Counted from the stretch's first letter, positions 8,744-17,400 are shown. The stretch is 64,000 nt of DNA from Leifsonia sp040686855 (GCF_040686855.1 NZ_JBFBOG010000003.1:1-64000); one strand, 5' to 3'. Notes: generated from the letters alone by a model not told the origin. Numbers and translations: made by a program.

Positions 8744-8809
8744 CCGTCGAGTACACGAAGAGTGCACGCGACACGCCGTGTGGGTGTGCACTCTTCGCGT
8801 ACTCGACGG
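8744..8809. repeat. Palindrome family A, copy 2 (cysE / tetR convergent gap)
   Basis: Arms 8744-8769 and 8784-8809 pair with few mismatches (GTCGAGTAC and CGAAGAGTGCAC are matched). The 14-base loop is GACACGCCGTGTGG (8770-8783). CCGCCC (8735-8740) and GGGCGG (8810-8815) extend the stem outward. The whole structure lies between the cysE stop (8731-8733) and the stop of the minus-strand TetR gene (8817-8819). Confidence 0.85.
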
Positions 8810-8816
8810 GGGCGGA

Positions 8817-9743
8817 TCAGCGGGCGGCGCGGTCGGCGGCGCGGGCGATGGCCTCCCGCTCGCGCTTGCGGGCCTCGCGGAGCTTGGACTCAGCCTCTCG
8901 GCGCGCCTTGGCGGCCTCGCGCACGGCCTTGTCGCGCGGGGCGGACTCCGGGCGGGGGACCGGCGCCAGGGGGGCGCCCTCGGCACGCGCGGCGACGTAC
9001 CGCTCGATGCCGTCGAGGATGCGCTCCAGCCCGAAGGCGAAGTCGTCCAGGTCGTCGCCCTCCGCGTCCGCGTAGGTACCTGACGCCACCAGCGGCGCGA
9101 GGTCCGGGAACCGCTCCGGCGTGACCAGTTCCGCGAGCGCCGCCGTGAACGCCTCGCCGTTCGCCGGCGGACCGTCCGCCTGGCGCGACCGGCTCACGTC
9201 CCGCTCGACGACGCCGACCGCCCGCGCGTACGACGACAGCAGCAGCGCCGTCGACATCTTCTCGGCGTCGGTCAGCGGCAGCGTCCGCATCTCGCGTAGC
9301 CCCCAGTCGAGCACCGCGAGGTTGTTCGGCATGAGGGGGATGCCGCTGATCGGGATGTCGGGGAACCACGGGTGCTCGCGCATCACGTCGATCGTCGCCA
9401 TCGACCACCGGCGAAGGCCCTCGCGCCAGTCGTGGTCGGCGGCACCACCGGCGAGCGCGTCATCCGGCGGGATCGGGACGGCGCACACCGCATCCTGCAT
9501 CAGCGCAAGCACGTCGTCCTTGCTGGTGACGTACCGGTACAGCGACATGGTGGTGAAGCCCAGCTCGCTCGCGATGCGGCTCATGGACACGGCGCCGAGC
9601 CCTTCGGCGTCGGCGAGCTCGATGGCGGTGTCGACGATGCGCTCGACGCTCAGCTCGCGTTTCGGCCCGCGTTGCGGGCGTTCCGCGACGCCCCAGCTCA
9701 GCGCGACGGCGCGGGGGAGCACGTCCTCGACGTCGTCGGCCAT
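8817..9743 (-). CDS. TetR-family repressor with TetR-class C-terminal domain
   Basis: The 308-residue protein has an N-terminal helix-turn-helix (about residues 30-75; SMSRIASELGFTTMSLYRYV) and a long ligand-binding part like that of tetracycline-repressor-type regulators. The last 45 residues are a charged Arg/Glu/Ala helix that probably forms a coiled coil, an extension uncommon in the family. It is transcribed away from the ABC exporter genes. The 99-bp gap holds a long inverted repeat over the exporter promoter, so it very likely represses that operon and perhaps itself. Confidence 0.9.
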   Translation of the reverse strand: MADDVEDVLPRAVALSWGVAERPQRGPKRELSVERIVDTAIELADAEGLGAVSMSRIASELGFTTMSLYRYVTSKDDVLALMQDAVCAVPIPPDDALAGGAADHDWREGLRRWSMATIDVMREHPWFPDIPISGIPLMPNNLAVLDWGLREMRTLPLTDAEKMSTALLLSSYARAVGVVERDVSRSRQADGPPANGEAFTAALAELVTPERFPDLAPLVASGTYADAEGDDLDDFAFGLERILDGIERYVAARAEGAPLAPVPRPESAPRDKAVREAAKARREAESKLREARKREREAIARAADRAAR

Positions 9744-9758
9744 CGCACCACCTTCCTG

Positions 9759-9787
9759 TTGACACCCATCCTAGAACTGTGTATCAC
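9759..9787 (+). promoter_or_regulatory. Promoter of the ABC exporter operon
   Basis: TTGACA (9759-9764), a 17-base spacer and TATCAC (9782-9787) form a good sigma-70-type promoter. The -10 lies within the left arm of the TetR operator. The predicted leader is about 50 bases, with a GAGAGGGA ribosome-binding site before ATG 9843. Confidence 0.6.
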
Positions 9788-9830
9788 TTAAACAACCGTA
9801 TGCGGCATAAACAGTTTACGTGACACACAG
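9777..9830. promoter_or_regulatory. TetR-type operator: inverted repeat with 17-bp arms
   Basis: CTGTGTATCACTTAAAC (9777-9793) and the complement of 9814-9830 (CTGTGTGTCACGTAAAC) agree at 15 of 17 positions. The 20 bases between them hold a smaller palindrome (ATGCGGCAT). The position over the exporter -10 and between divergent genes fits repression by the adjacent TetR protein. Confidence 0.65.
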
Positions 9831-9842
9831 AGAGGGATCACC

Positions 9843-10757
9843 ATGAACCGACCGGCGATCGAGGTCACGGGGGTGCGCAAGTCCTATGGCGCGCAGACCG
9901 TGCTCGACGGCATCGACCTGCGCGTTCCGGCGGGCAGCGTGTTCGCCCTGCTCGGGCCGAACGGAGCGGGCAAGACGACGCTCATCACCATCCTGTCCAC
10001 GCTGGTGCTTCCGGACGCCGGGCGCGTGGTCGTCGACGGCCACGATCTGGAGACCGATGCGGAGGGCATCCGTGGCGTCATCAGCGTCACCGGCCAGGCC
10101 GCGGCCGTGGACGGCGTGCTCACCGGCGAGGAGAACCTGCGCATGATGGCGCGGCTCGCGGGCAGTACGCCCGTCGAGGCCAAGCGGCGGGCGGCGGAGC
10201 TGATCGAGCGCTTCGACCTCCGCGACGCCGCCCGCAAGCGCGTCTCGACCTACTCCGGCGGGATGCACCGACGGCTGGACCTGGCGCTCAGCCTGGTCGC
10301 GACCCCGCCGGTCATCTTCCTGGACGAACCGACCACCGGCCTCGACGCCCGCAGCCGCCAGACGCTGTGGGACATCATCCTCGACCTGGCTCGCCGCGGG
10401 ACCACGATCCTGCTGACGACGCAGTATCTCGAGGAGGCCGACCAGCTGGCCGACCGCATCGCGGTGCTCGACCACGGCGTGATCGTCGCCGAGGGCACGG
10501 CCGCCGAGCTGAAGGCGCGGGTCGGCGGCGAGGTCGTCGAGCTCCGGGATGCGCGCGGCGAGCTCGTCCGCGAGCTCCCGACCGACGGCAGCGTGGAGGC
10601 CCTTCGTACGGCGATCGACGAGCTCGACGCCCTCGGGGCGGCCGGCGGGGCCATCGGCATCCGCAAGCCGTCGCTCGACGATGCGTTCCTCGCCCTCACC
10701 GGCCAGCCCACCGCCTCCACCACGTCCACCGCATCCGAGAAGGAGGCCGTCCGATGA
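9843..10757 (+). CDS. ABC exporter ATP-binding protein, DrrA-like
   Basis: The 304-residue ATPase has Walker A GPNGAGKTT, Q-loop TGQAA, signature YSGGMHRR and Walker B VIFLDEP, followed by a C-terminal region typical of drug-exporter ATPases of the DrrA type. The stop overlaps the ATG of the permease (ATGA at 10754-10757), indicating translational coupling. With the divergent TetR gene this forms a drug-inducible efflux unit; the substrate cannot be told from sequence. Confidence 0.94.
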   Translation: MNRPAIEVTGVRKSYGAQTVLDGIDLRVPAGSVFALLGPNGAGKTTLITILSTLVLPDAGRVVVDGHDLETDAEGIRGVISVTGQAAAVDGVLTGEENLRMMARLAGSTPVEAKRRAAELIERFDLRDAARKRVSTYSGGMHRRLDLALSLVATPPVIFLDEPTTGLDARSRQTLWDIILDLARRGTTILLTTQYLEEADQLADRIAVLDHGVIVAEGTAAELKARVGGEVVELRDARGELVRELPTDGSVEALRTAIDELDALGAAGGAIGIRKPSLDDAFLALTGQPTASTTSTASEKEAVR

Positions 10758-11551
10758 CCACCGCAACGCTCACCACGCGCCCCGAGCGCGCCGTCACACC
10801 GCTCACCAGCGCCCGCGTCTTCGTGGGCCGCAGCATCCGCCACTCCCTCCGGGACGTCGAGGCGCTGACGATGGCGATCGTTCTGCCGGTGATGCTCATG
10901 CTCCTGTTCACGTTCGTGTTCGGGGGAGCGCTGGACCGCGACGGCGGCTACGTGCAGTACGTCGTCCCGGGCATCATCCTGCTCTGCGCGGGCTTCGGCG
11001 CCTCGAGCACCGCGGTCGACGTCGCGCAGGACATGAGCGACGGCATCGTGGACCGCTTCCGCACCATGCCGCTGCGTTCGCGCGGCGTCGTGACCGGCCA
11101 CGTGGTCGCCAGCCTGCTGCGCAACCTCTTCGCGACGGGCGTCGTGATCGGGGTCGCGCTGCTGGTCGGGTTCCGTCCAACCGCGAACCCGCTGCAGTGG
11201 ATCGGCGCCCTCGGCGTCGTCGCCCTGTTCATCCTCGCGATCACCTGGCTCTACGCCGGGATCGGCCTCGCCGCGAAGAGCCCGACGGCAGCGAGCGGCT
11301 ACGGCTTCGCCCTGCTGTTCCTGCCCTACCTGTCGAGCGCGTTCGTCCCGACGGACACCATGCCGACCTGGCTGCAGTGGATCGCCGAGAACCAGCCCAT
11401 CACGCCGATCATCGAGACGATCCGCGCCTTCCTGTTCGGCCGCGACCCGGGCGGCGACCTGTGGTGGGCGCTCGGCTGGTGCGCGCTCATCATCGTCGGC
11501 GCCTACGTCTGGGCCGCCTGGCTGTTCCGCCGCTCAGCCGCGCGCCGCTGA
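10754..11551 (+). CDS. ABC-2 type exporter permease, DrrB-like
   Basis: The 265-residue membrane protein has about six hydrophobic segments, starting with MAIVLPVMLMLLFTFVFGGAL, and the ABC-2 pattern with the conserved middle region around DMSDGIVDRFRTMPLRSR. It pairs with the preceding ATPase and overlaps it by four bases. Its stop codon is followed six bases later by palindrome A3. Confidence 0.93.
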   Translation: MTTATLTTRPERAVTPLTSARVFVGRSIRHSLRDVEALTMAIVLPVMLMLLFTFVFGGALDRDGGYVQYVVPGIILLCAGFGASSTAVDVAQDMSDGIVDRFRTMPLRSRGVVTGHVVASLLRNLFATGVVIGVALLVGFRPTANPLQWIGALGVVALFILAITWLYAGIGLAAKSPTAASGYGFALLFLPYLSSAFVPTDTMPTWLQWIAENQPITPIIETIRAFLFGRDPGGDLWWALGWCALIIVGAYVWAAWLFRRSAARR

Positions 11552-11557
11552 TCCCCG

Positions 11558-11623
11558 CCATCGAGTCCGCGATAAGTGCACGCCCGCACGGCGTTTCGCG
11601 TGCACTTATCGCGGACTCGATGG
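11558..11623. repeat. Palindrome family A, copy 3 (permease / HAD convergent gap), perfect
   Basis: Arms 11558-11583 and 11598-11623 are exact reverse complements over all 26 bases (CCATCGAGTCCGCGATAAG then TGCACGC). The 14-base loop CCGCACGGCGTTTC is in the opposite orientation to copies 1, 2 and 5. The element lies between the stop codons of two convergent genes (11549-11551 and 11631-11633). It is the most perfect of the five copies. Confidence 0.9.
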
Positions 11624-11630
11624 AGGTGGG

Positions 11631-12263
11631 TCAGCGCGGGCGGGAGGCGAAGGCGTGGATGGCCGCGACCATGGCGTCGGTGTCGAAGGAGCCGTCCTCG
11701 CGCTTGACGAAGTGGTACGCCTGCATCCCGCAGGCACGGGCGCCCTCGACGTTGGCGATCGAGTCGTCGAACAGGATCGCGTTCTCGGGCTCGACCCCGA
11801 ACCGCCCGAGCGCCCGCGTGTAGATGCGGCGCTCGGGCTTGCGCGCGCCCAGCACCGCCGACACCAGGTCGTTACCGCCGAGGACATCGACGATCTCGGG
11901 CGTCAGCACCGGCAGCGAGTCCTTGAACGGGATGGGGTTGTTCGAGAGCAGCGACACCGTCCCGAGCCCGGCGGCCTCCTGCAGTGCCTCGATCGCACCC
12001 GGGATGGGCGTCATCGCGGCTTTCCGGGCCTCCTGCCACTGCTCGAGCGTGAGCCGCGCGCCGGTGACCTCGTGGAACGCGTCCAGGTACTCCTCGCTGG
12101 TGGCGTACTCGCCGATCTCTGCCGCCCGCTCGAATCCGCCCGCCCACCAGGAGGAGGCGAGCCGGTACTGGCTCACACCTCCCAGCTGCGCGAGCTTCGG
12201 CAGGCGCTTGTGGAAGTCGTAGTCGTAGAGCGTCTTGTCGCAGTCGAAGAAGTAGACGTCCAT
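11631..12263 (-). CDS. HAD-family hydrolase (phosphatase-like)
   Basis: The 210-residue protein has the haloacid-dehalogenase motifs in order: FFDCDKTLYDYD (nucleophile DxD), LLSNN, the GARKPERRIY lysine and LFDDSIANVEGA. The cap region between the first two motifs is helical. It is a soluble phosphatase-like enzyme of unknown substrate. The ATG at 12261-12263 follows a GATACT element by seven bases on the minus strand, which suggests a leaderless message. It is divergent from ywlC. Confidence 0.88.
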   Translation of the reverse strand: MDVYFFDCDKTLYDYDFHKRLPKLAQLGGVSQYRLASSWWAGGFERAAEIGEYATSEEYLDAFHEVTGARLTLEQWQEARKAAMTPIPGAIEALQEAAGLGTVSLLSNNPIPFKDSLPVLTPEIVDVLGGNDLVSAVLGARKPERRIYTRALGRFGVEPENAILFDDSIANVEGARACGMQAYHFVKREDGSFDTDAMVAAIHAFASRPR

Positions 12264-12323
12264 CGACTCCAGTATCGTCCTCCCAGTCTGGGCGTCTTCC
12301 CCCCGGCTATCATTGACCCCGTC

Positions 12324-13019
12324 ATGGCAACCATCTACGACTGCTCGGTCGACTCCGAGCTGCTCACCGGCATGCGTCTCGCCCGGGCGGCGATCGGACG
12401 CGGCGAACTCGTCGTCATCCCCACCGACACGGTCTACGGCGTCGCAGCCGACGCGTTCAACCCGGCGGCCGTCCAGCGTCTCCTCGACGCGAAGGGACGC
12501 GGCCGTCAGTCGCCGCCGCCCGTGCTGGTCCCGGGCATCCCGACGCTCGCCGCGCTCGCCGAACGCGTGCCGGACGAGGTGGATGCGCTGGTCAAGGCGT
12601 TCTGGCCGGGCGGCCTCACCATCGTGCTGCCCGCCTCCCCGTCGCTGGTCTGGGACCTCGGCGAGACCAAGGGCACGGTCGCGCTGCGCATGCCCGACAA
12701 CACCATCGCGCTCGAGCTGCTGTCCGAGACCGGGCCGCTCGCCGTCTCGTCGGCCAACAAGACCGGCCTCCCCGCCGCCCGCACCGCCGCGGAGGCCGAG
12801 GCGATGCTGGGCGACTCCATCTCGCTCTACCTCGACGGGGGAGAGGCCGGCGACGCCTACGAGCGCGTCGAGGGCAAGGACAGCTCCTCGACCATCGTGG
12901 ACGCCACCGCGCTGGCGTCGGGCTCGGGGGGTCTGCGCATCCTCCGCCACGGCGTCATCTCGGTCGAGCAGCTGCGGGAGGTCGTCGGCGACGCCCTCGC
13001 CGTCCCCTCGGACGCCTGA
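12324..13019 (+). CDS. ywlC: L-threonylcarbamoyladenylate synthase (Sua5/YwlC/TsaC)
   Basis: This enzyme makes threonylcarbamoyl-AMP for the t6A modification of tRNAs that read ANN codons. The 231-residue single-domain form has the YrdC-type motifs IPTDTVYGVAADAF, KGRGRQSPPPVLV and SSANKTGLPAA. A TATCAT element sits ten bases before the ATG. In many actinobacteria it lies directly behind prmC; here about 5 kb of other genes separate them. wecA follows after three bases. Confidence 0.94.
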   Translation: MATIYDCSVDSELLTGMRLARAAIGRGELVVIPTDTVYGVAADAFNPAAVQRLLDAKGRGRQSPPPVLVPGIPTLAALAERVPDEVDALVKAFWPGGLTIVLPASPSLVWDLGETKGTVALRMPDNTIALELLSETGPLAVSSANKTGLPAARTAAEAEAMLGDSISLYLDGGEAGDAYERVEGKDSSSTIVDATALASGSGGLRILRHGVISVEQLREVVGDALAVPSDA

Positions 13020-13022
13020 CCC

Positions 13023-14285
13023 GTGACCCTCCTCCTCGCGCTCGCCCTGATCTCGGCCGTCATCACGTTCGGGATGTCGTTCGTCGTCTACAAGCTGGCG
13101 ATGCGCTTCAAGCTCTACCCGAAGATCCGCGCCCGGGATGTGCACACGCGCCCGACGCCCCGGCTCGGCGGCGTCGCGATGTTCCTGGGCATCCTCGTGG
13201 CGTTCGGCGTCTCGTGGCTGCTGTCGAGCCAGTTCGGCGTGCTGTCGCTGATCTTCTCGGATCAAGGGCCGATCCTCGCGATCCTGGGCGCGTCCCTGCT
13301 CATCGTGGTGCTCGGCGTCGCCGACGACCTCTGGGACCTCGACTGGATGACGAAGCTCGCCGGCCAGTTCGTGGCCGCCGGCCTCGTGGCCTGGCTGGGC
13401 GTGCAGATCTATTCGCTGCCGATCGGCGGCCTCACCGTCGGATCGCCCGTGATGTCGATCATCATCACGCTGTTCGCCATCGTCCTGGTGATGAACGCGA
13501 TCAACTTCATCGACGGGCTGGACGGCCTGGTGGCGGGCGTCGCGCTCATCGCCAACGGCACGTTCCTCGTCTACACCTACCTGCTGCAGCGCGAGATCAG
13601 CCCGCAGAACTACTTCAGCCTCGCCGGCGTGATCGCGGCGATCCTGGTGGGTGCGTGCGCGGGGTTCCTGCCGCTCAACTGGCACCCCGCGAAGATGTTC
13701 ATGGGGGATGCGGGAGCGCTTCTCATCGGGCTCCTCATGGCGACGTCGGCCATCTCGGTCACCGGAACGATCAATCCGGAGGCGCTGCAGACGCTCGGCA
13801 AGTCGTCGCTGGTGCCCGCGTTCATCCCGGTCATCCTGCCCTTCGCGGTGCTGGTCGTCCCGCTGCTCGACTTCGGGCTGGCGGTCATCCGACGCCTGCG
13901 GGCGGGCAAGTCGCCGTTCAGCGCCGACCGCAAGCACCTGCACCACCGCCTGCTCGACATGGGCCACACGCACCTCCACGCCGTGCTCATCTTCTACGCG
14001 TGGACGGCCGTGCTCTCGATCGGCTGCCTGCTGTTCTTCTTCGACCCGTACTGGATGGCGATCGTGTTCGTCGCCATCGGCCTCGTCGTGTGCACCGCCT
14101 TCACGCTCGCGCCGCTCAGCCGCCGCAAGGCCAACGAGGCCGTGGCCGAGCTCGCCCCCGCGGGCAGCCTCGAGGCCGCCGAGACGGCGCGCTTCGACCA
14201 GCTCGACGCCGCGAGCGAGCGTCCGGCGCCCGCATCCGCCACCCCGGCCCTCCCGGACCACACCCTGACAGAGGAGACCCGATGA
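13023..14285 (+). CDS. wecA: Undecaprenyl-phosphate GlcNAc-1-phosphate transferase (WecA/TagO/Rfe type)
   Basis: This polytopic membrane enzyme transfers a sugar-1-phosphate to undecaprenyl phosphate and starts the synthesis of wall polysaccharides. The 420-residue protein has about eleven membrane segments and the family motifs GVADDLWDLDWMTK, NAINFIDGLDGL, MGDAGALLIG and DRKHLHHRLLDMGH. The start is GTG 13023. The stop overlaps the next ATG. The position directly upstream of the ATP synthase operon is a conserved actinobacterial arrangement. Confidence 0.93.
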   Translation: MTLLLALALISAVITFGMSFVVYKLAMRFKLYPKIRARDVHTRPTPRLGGVAMFLGILVAFGVSWLLSSQFGVLSLIFSDQGPILAILGASLLIVVLGVADDLWDLDWMTKLAGQFVAAGLVAWLGVQIYSLPIGGLTVGSPVMSIIITLFAIVLVMNAINFIDGLDGLVAGVALIANGTFLVYTYLLQREISPQNYFSLAGVIAAILVGACAGFLPLNWHPAKMFMGDAGALLIGLLMATSAISVTGTINPEALQTLGKSSLVPAFIPVILPFAVLVVPLLDFGLAVIRRLRAGKSPFSADRKHLHHRLLDMGHTHLHAVLIFYAWTAVLSIGCLLFFFDPYWMAIVFVAIGLVVCTAFTLAPLSRRKANEAVAELAPAGSLEAAETARFDQLDAASERPAPASATPALPDHTLTEETR

Positions 14286-14776
14286 CCGACCACTCGGACG
14301 GCACCCCCGCCCCGCGGCCGGCCCAGCCCGCCGCTCAGCCCACCTCGACGCCCGTGCTGCGCGACGTCCTCAAGTACGGCCTCATCCTCGCCGGCGCCAT
14401 CGCCATCGTCGGGATGCTGCTCGGCGGCCTGTTCGCCGGCTGGATCGGTGTCACCAGCGCTCTGATCGGCACGGCCATGGCCGCGGTGTTCCTCTCGATC
14501 ACGGCGCTGAGCATCCTCATCGCCAACCGGTTCATCGGCTCCGACCTCTTCGTCGGCCTGTTCTTCGGCATCGTCCTGGGCGGCTGGATCCTCAAGTTCG
14601 TGCTGTTCCTGGTGCTCGCGATCCTGCTGCGGGACCAGCCCTGGATCAACCCCGTCGTGCTGTTCCTGAGCCTCATCGCGGGCGTCATCGGATCGCTCGT
14701 GGTGGACATGATCGTGGTGTTCAGGTCGCGCGTCCCCTACGCCAGCGACGTCACCCTTCCGGGTGAGAAGCGCTGA
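14282..14776 (+). CDS. AtpI-like small membrane protein
   Basis: The 164-residue protein has a Pro-rich polar N-terminus (about 28 residues) and four hydrophobic segments. Its place between wecA and atpB is that of the ATP synthase I (AtpI) protein, an assembly helper for the c ring or a Mg2+ carrier in other bacteria. Sequence similarity to AtpI is weak, so the assignment rests mainly on position and topology. ATG 14282 overlaps the wecA stop. Confidence 0.7.
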   Translation: MTDHSDGTPAPRPAQPAAQPTSTPVLRDVLKYGLILAGAIAIVGMLLGGLFAGWIGVTSALIGTAMAAVFLSITALSILIANRFIGSDLFVGLFFGIVLGGWILKFVLFLVLAILLRDQPWINPVVLFLSLIAGVIGSLVVDMIVVFRSRVPYASDVTLPGEKR

Positions 14777-14949
14777 CCCGTTTCTGATTCGTTATGGACT
14801 GAAAACTCTTGTAGAGTTATCAGTGATCCCCCACCCGTTCGCGCGAAGCAACCCGTAGTGCGAGTAGTGCCGGGTTCCCCACCGTTCGTCGTCGCGAGAG
14901 CCATGAGCTCGACGCCCCGAAACAGGAGATAGCGCTGTTAGCTAACGCT
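14777..14949 (+). promoter_or_regulatory. Leader region of the atp operon
   Basis: These 173 bases hold no gene. TTATGG (near 14791) and AGTTAT (near 14814) are 17 bases apart and could be the operon promoter, but both are weak. Downstream, AACCCG (14850-14855) pairs with CGGGTT (14871-14876) around a direct repeat of GTAGTGC. An ACAGGAGA ribosome-binding site is at 14922-14929. Confidence 0.35.
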
Positions 14950-15747
14950 GTGAACCTGCTGGTCCAGGCCGCAAGCTCCGATGATGGAAGCTTCCAGGGT
15001 CCCTCGATCAACGAGTTCTTCCCCCCGACCCTGTTCACCATCGGTGGCCTCGAGTTCAACCGCATCATCGTCGTGCGCCTGCTCGCGACGATCGCGCTCC
15101 TCCTGATCTTCTGGCTCGGCACCCGCCGCATGAAGCTCATCCCGGGCCGCTTCCAGTCGGTCGTCGAGATGGGCCTCGACTTCGTCCGCGTCAACATCGC
15201 GGAAGACCTGCTCGGCAAGAAGGACGGCCGCCGGTTCCTGCCGCTGCTGACCACCATCTTCTTCATGGTGCTGTTCTTCAACATCACCGGCATCATCCCG
15301 TTCCTCAACATCGCGGGCACCTCGGTGATCGCGGTGCCGCTGCTGCTCGCGATCGTCGCTTACGTGACCTTCATCTACGCCGGCATCAAGAAGAGCCCGA
15401 AGAACTTCTTCAAGAACGCGCTCTTCCCGCCGGGCGTGCCGTGGTTCCTCTACATCATCGTGACGCCGATCGAGTTCGTCTCGACCTTCATCCTGCGCCC
15501 GATCACGCTGACCCTCCGACTGCTGATGAACATGGTCGTCGGGCACCTCCTGCTGGTGCTCTTCTTCACCGCGACCACGTTCTTCTTCTTCCAGGCCGGC
15601 GGCCTGTGGGCGCTGTTCGGCATCGGCACCTTCGCCTTCGGGTTCGTCTTCACGCTCTTCGAGATCCTGGTCGCAGTCCTGCAGGCCTACGTCTTCGCAC
15701 TGCTCACCGCTGTCTACATCCAGCTGGCAGTCGCCGAGGAACACTAA
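14950..15747 (+). CDS. atpB: ATP synthase F0 subunit a
   Basis: Subunit a forms the proton half-channels against the c ring. The 265-residue protein has five to six membrane helices and the essential Arg in LRLLMNMVVGHLL. The start is uncertain. GTG 14950 lies about 20 bases from the obvious ribosome-binding site (ACAGGAGA, 14922-14929). An in-frame CTG at 14935 is at normal distance and would add five residues. It is the first gene of a complete atpBEFHAGDC operon. Confidence 0.95.
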   Translation: MNLLVQAASSDDGSFQGPSINEFFPPTLFTIGGLEFNRIIVVRLLATIALLLIFWLGTRRMKLIPGRFQSVVEMGLDFVRVNIAEDLLGKKDGRRFLPLLTTIFFMVLFFNITGIIPFLNIAGTSVIAVPLLLAIVAYVTFIYAGIKKSPKNFFKNALFPPGVPWFLYIIVTPIEFVSTFILRPITLTLRLLMNMVVGHLLLVLFFTATTFFFFQAGGLWALFGIGTFAFGFVFTLFEILVAVLQAYVFALLTAVYIQLAVAEEH

Positions 15748-15798
15748 GAACGATCCGCGCACCCGCACGGATCGCCATCACGGAAGGAAACACACAAC

Positions 15799-16020
15799 GT
15801 GGACATCGCTGCAATCAACGGCAACATCGCCACCGTCGGTTACGGCCTCGCCGCCATCGGCCCGGCCATCGGCGTGGGCATCGTCGTCGGCAAGACCATC
15901 GAGGGCGTGGCCCGTCAGCCCGAGCTGGCCGGCCGTCTCCAGGTCCTGATGTACATCGGTATCGCGTTCACCGAGGCGCTCGCCTTCATCGGTATCGCGA
16001 CCTACTTCATCTTCGTCTGA
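15799..16020 (+). CDS. atpE: ATP synthase F0 subunit c
   Basis: The 73-residue proteolipid is a helical hairpin whose oligomer forms the rotating c ring. The polar loop is ARQPE (about residues 38-42) and the proton-binding carboxylate is Glu59 in GIAFTEALAFIG. GTG 15799 follows a GGAAGGA site. Confidence 0.97.
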   Translation: MDIAAINGNIATVGYGLAAIGPAIGVGIVVGKTIEGVARQPELAGRLQVLMYIGIAFTEALAFIGIATYFIFV

Positions 16021-16051
16021 GCCCTCTTTTCTACCTCGGTAAGGAGGAACC

Positions 16052-16609
16052 ATGCTCAACGGTGTGGTGATCGCCGCCGCGGAGGAGCAGCACAACCCGC
16101 TCATCCCGGCGTGGCCAGACATCATCGGTGCGCTGATCTGCTTCATCATCATCCTGTTCTTCTTCTGGAAGCTCGTGCTTCCGCGCATGAAGAAGCTGCT
16201 GGATGAGCGTGCTGAGGCGATCGAAGGCAACATCGAGAAGGCCGACGAAGCACAGCGCAAGGCCGAGGCCCTGCTGGAGCAGTACACCGCCCAGCTCGCC
16301 GAGGCACGCGCCGAGGCCGCGAAGATCCGCGAGACGGCTCGCACCGACGGTCAGAAGATCGTCGCGGAGGCCCGCGAGACCGCGACGGCCGAGGCCGCTC
16401 GCGTGACCGCTCAGGCTCAGGCGCAGCTCGAGGCGGAGCGCCAGACGGCGCTCGTGCAGCTGCGGGGCGAGGTCGGCTCGCTCGCGATCGACCTCGCGTC
16501 GACCGTCGTGCGCGAGTCGCTCGACGAGGACAAGCGCGCTCAGGCGATCGTGGACCGCTTCCTGGCGGACCTCGAGGCCGACGAGCAGAAGGCAGGATCG
16601 GGCAACTGA
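16052..16609 (+). CDS. atpF: ATP synthase F0 subunit b
   Basis: The peripheral stalk subunit has a single N-terminal membrane helix (about residues 25-45) and then a long charged, Ala-rich coiled coil to residue 185. A TAAGGAGGA ribosome-binding site precedes the ATG. The stop and the atpH start overlap (TGATG), so the two stalk subunits are translationally coupled. Confidence 0.96.
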   Translation: MLNGVVIAAAEEQHNPLIPAWPDIIGALICFIIILFFFWKLVLPRMKKLLDERAEAIEGNIEKADEAQRKAEALLEQYTAQLAEARAEAAKIRETARTDGQKIVAEARETATAEAARVTAQAQAQLEAERQTALVQLRGEVGSLAIDLASTVVRESLDEDKRAQAIVDRFLADLEADEQKAGSGN

Positions 16610-17400
16610 TGGGAAGCGCCACCAGAGAAGCATTGGCCCGGTCCGTGTCGGCTCTCGCCGACCTGGGATCCAAGGCCGATCTGGCGACGGCCGAGGACCT
16701 GTTCGCCGCAGGACGAGTCGTCGCCGACTCCGCCCAGCTCCGAGCGGTCCTCAGCGACCCCACGGCCGACCCGGAGGGCAAGGCCGCGCTCGTGAAGCGC
16801 GTCTTCGCCTCCCTGTCGGAGCCGGCGGTCACGCTGCTCGGCGTGGTCGTCGCGCAGCGCTGGTCGTCGCACGACGACCTGCTCGCCGCGATCGAGGAGC
16901 TGGGGATCCGCGCGATCGCCGCCTCGGCGCCGCGGAACGTCGACATCGTGGCGGAGCTGTTCACCTTCGGAGGCGCCGTGACCTCCGACGCGCAGCTCGA
17001 GCTCGCGCTCCGCAGCAAGCTCGCCGGCACCGACTCCAAGGTCGCCCTGGTCGAGCGCCTGCTCGCCGGACGGGCGTCGAAGGAGACTCTCGCCATCGTG
17101 CGGCAGCTCGTCGAGCAGCCCCGCGGCCGCAGCATCCGGGAGTCGCTCCGCACGGCCGCGCGCATCGTCGCGGCCCAGGAGGGGCAGACCATCGCGACGG
17201 TCCACGCCGCGTCCCCGCTGCCCGAGGCCCAGGCCGAGCGCCTGCGCTCGGTGCTCAGCGCCACCTACGGCGACCTGAAGATCAACCAGGTCGTCGACCC
17301 CTCGATCATCGGCGGATTGCGCGTACAGATCGGTGACGACGTCATCGACGGAAGCATCGCATCGCGTCTGGCCGAACTCCGGCTTCAGCTGGCGGGCTGA
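16609..17400 (+). CDS. atpH: ATP synthase F1 subunit delta
   Basis: The 263-residue protein is longer than the roughly 177-residue E. coli subunit, as is usual in actinobacteria. The C-terminal OSCP-type region is recognisable (KINQVVDPSIIGGLRVQIGDDVIDGSI). It joins the b subunits to the F1 head. It overlaps atpF by one base. Confidence 0.95.
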   Translation: MGSATREALARSVSALADLGSKADLATAEDLFAAGRVVADSAQLRAVLSDPTADPEGKAALVKRVFASLSEPAVTLLGVVVAQRWSSHDDLLAAIEELGIRAIAASAPRNVDIVAELFTFGGAVTSDAQLELALRSKLAGTDSKVALVERLLAGRASKETLAIVRQLVEQPRGRSIRESLRTAARIVAAQEGQTIATVHAASPLPEAQAERLRSVLSATYGDLKINQVVDPSIIGGLRVQIGDDVIDGSIASRLAELRLQLAG

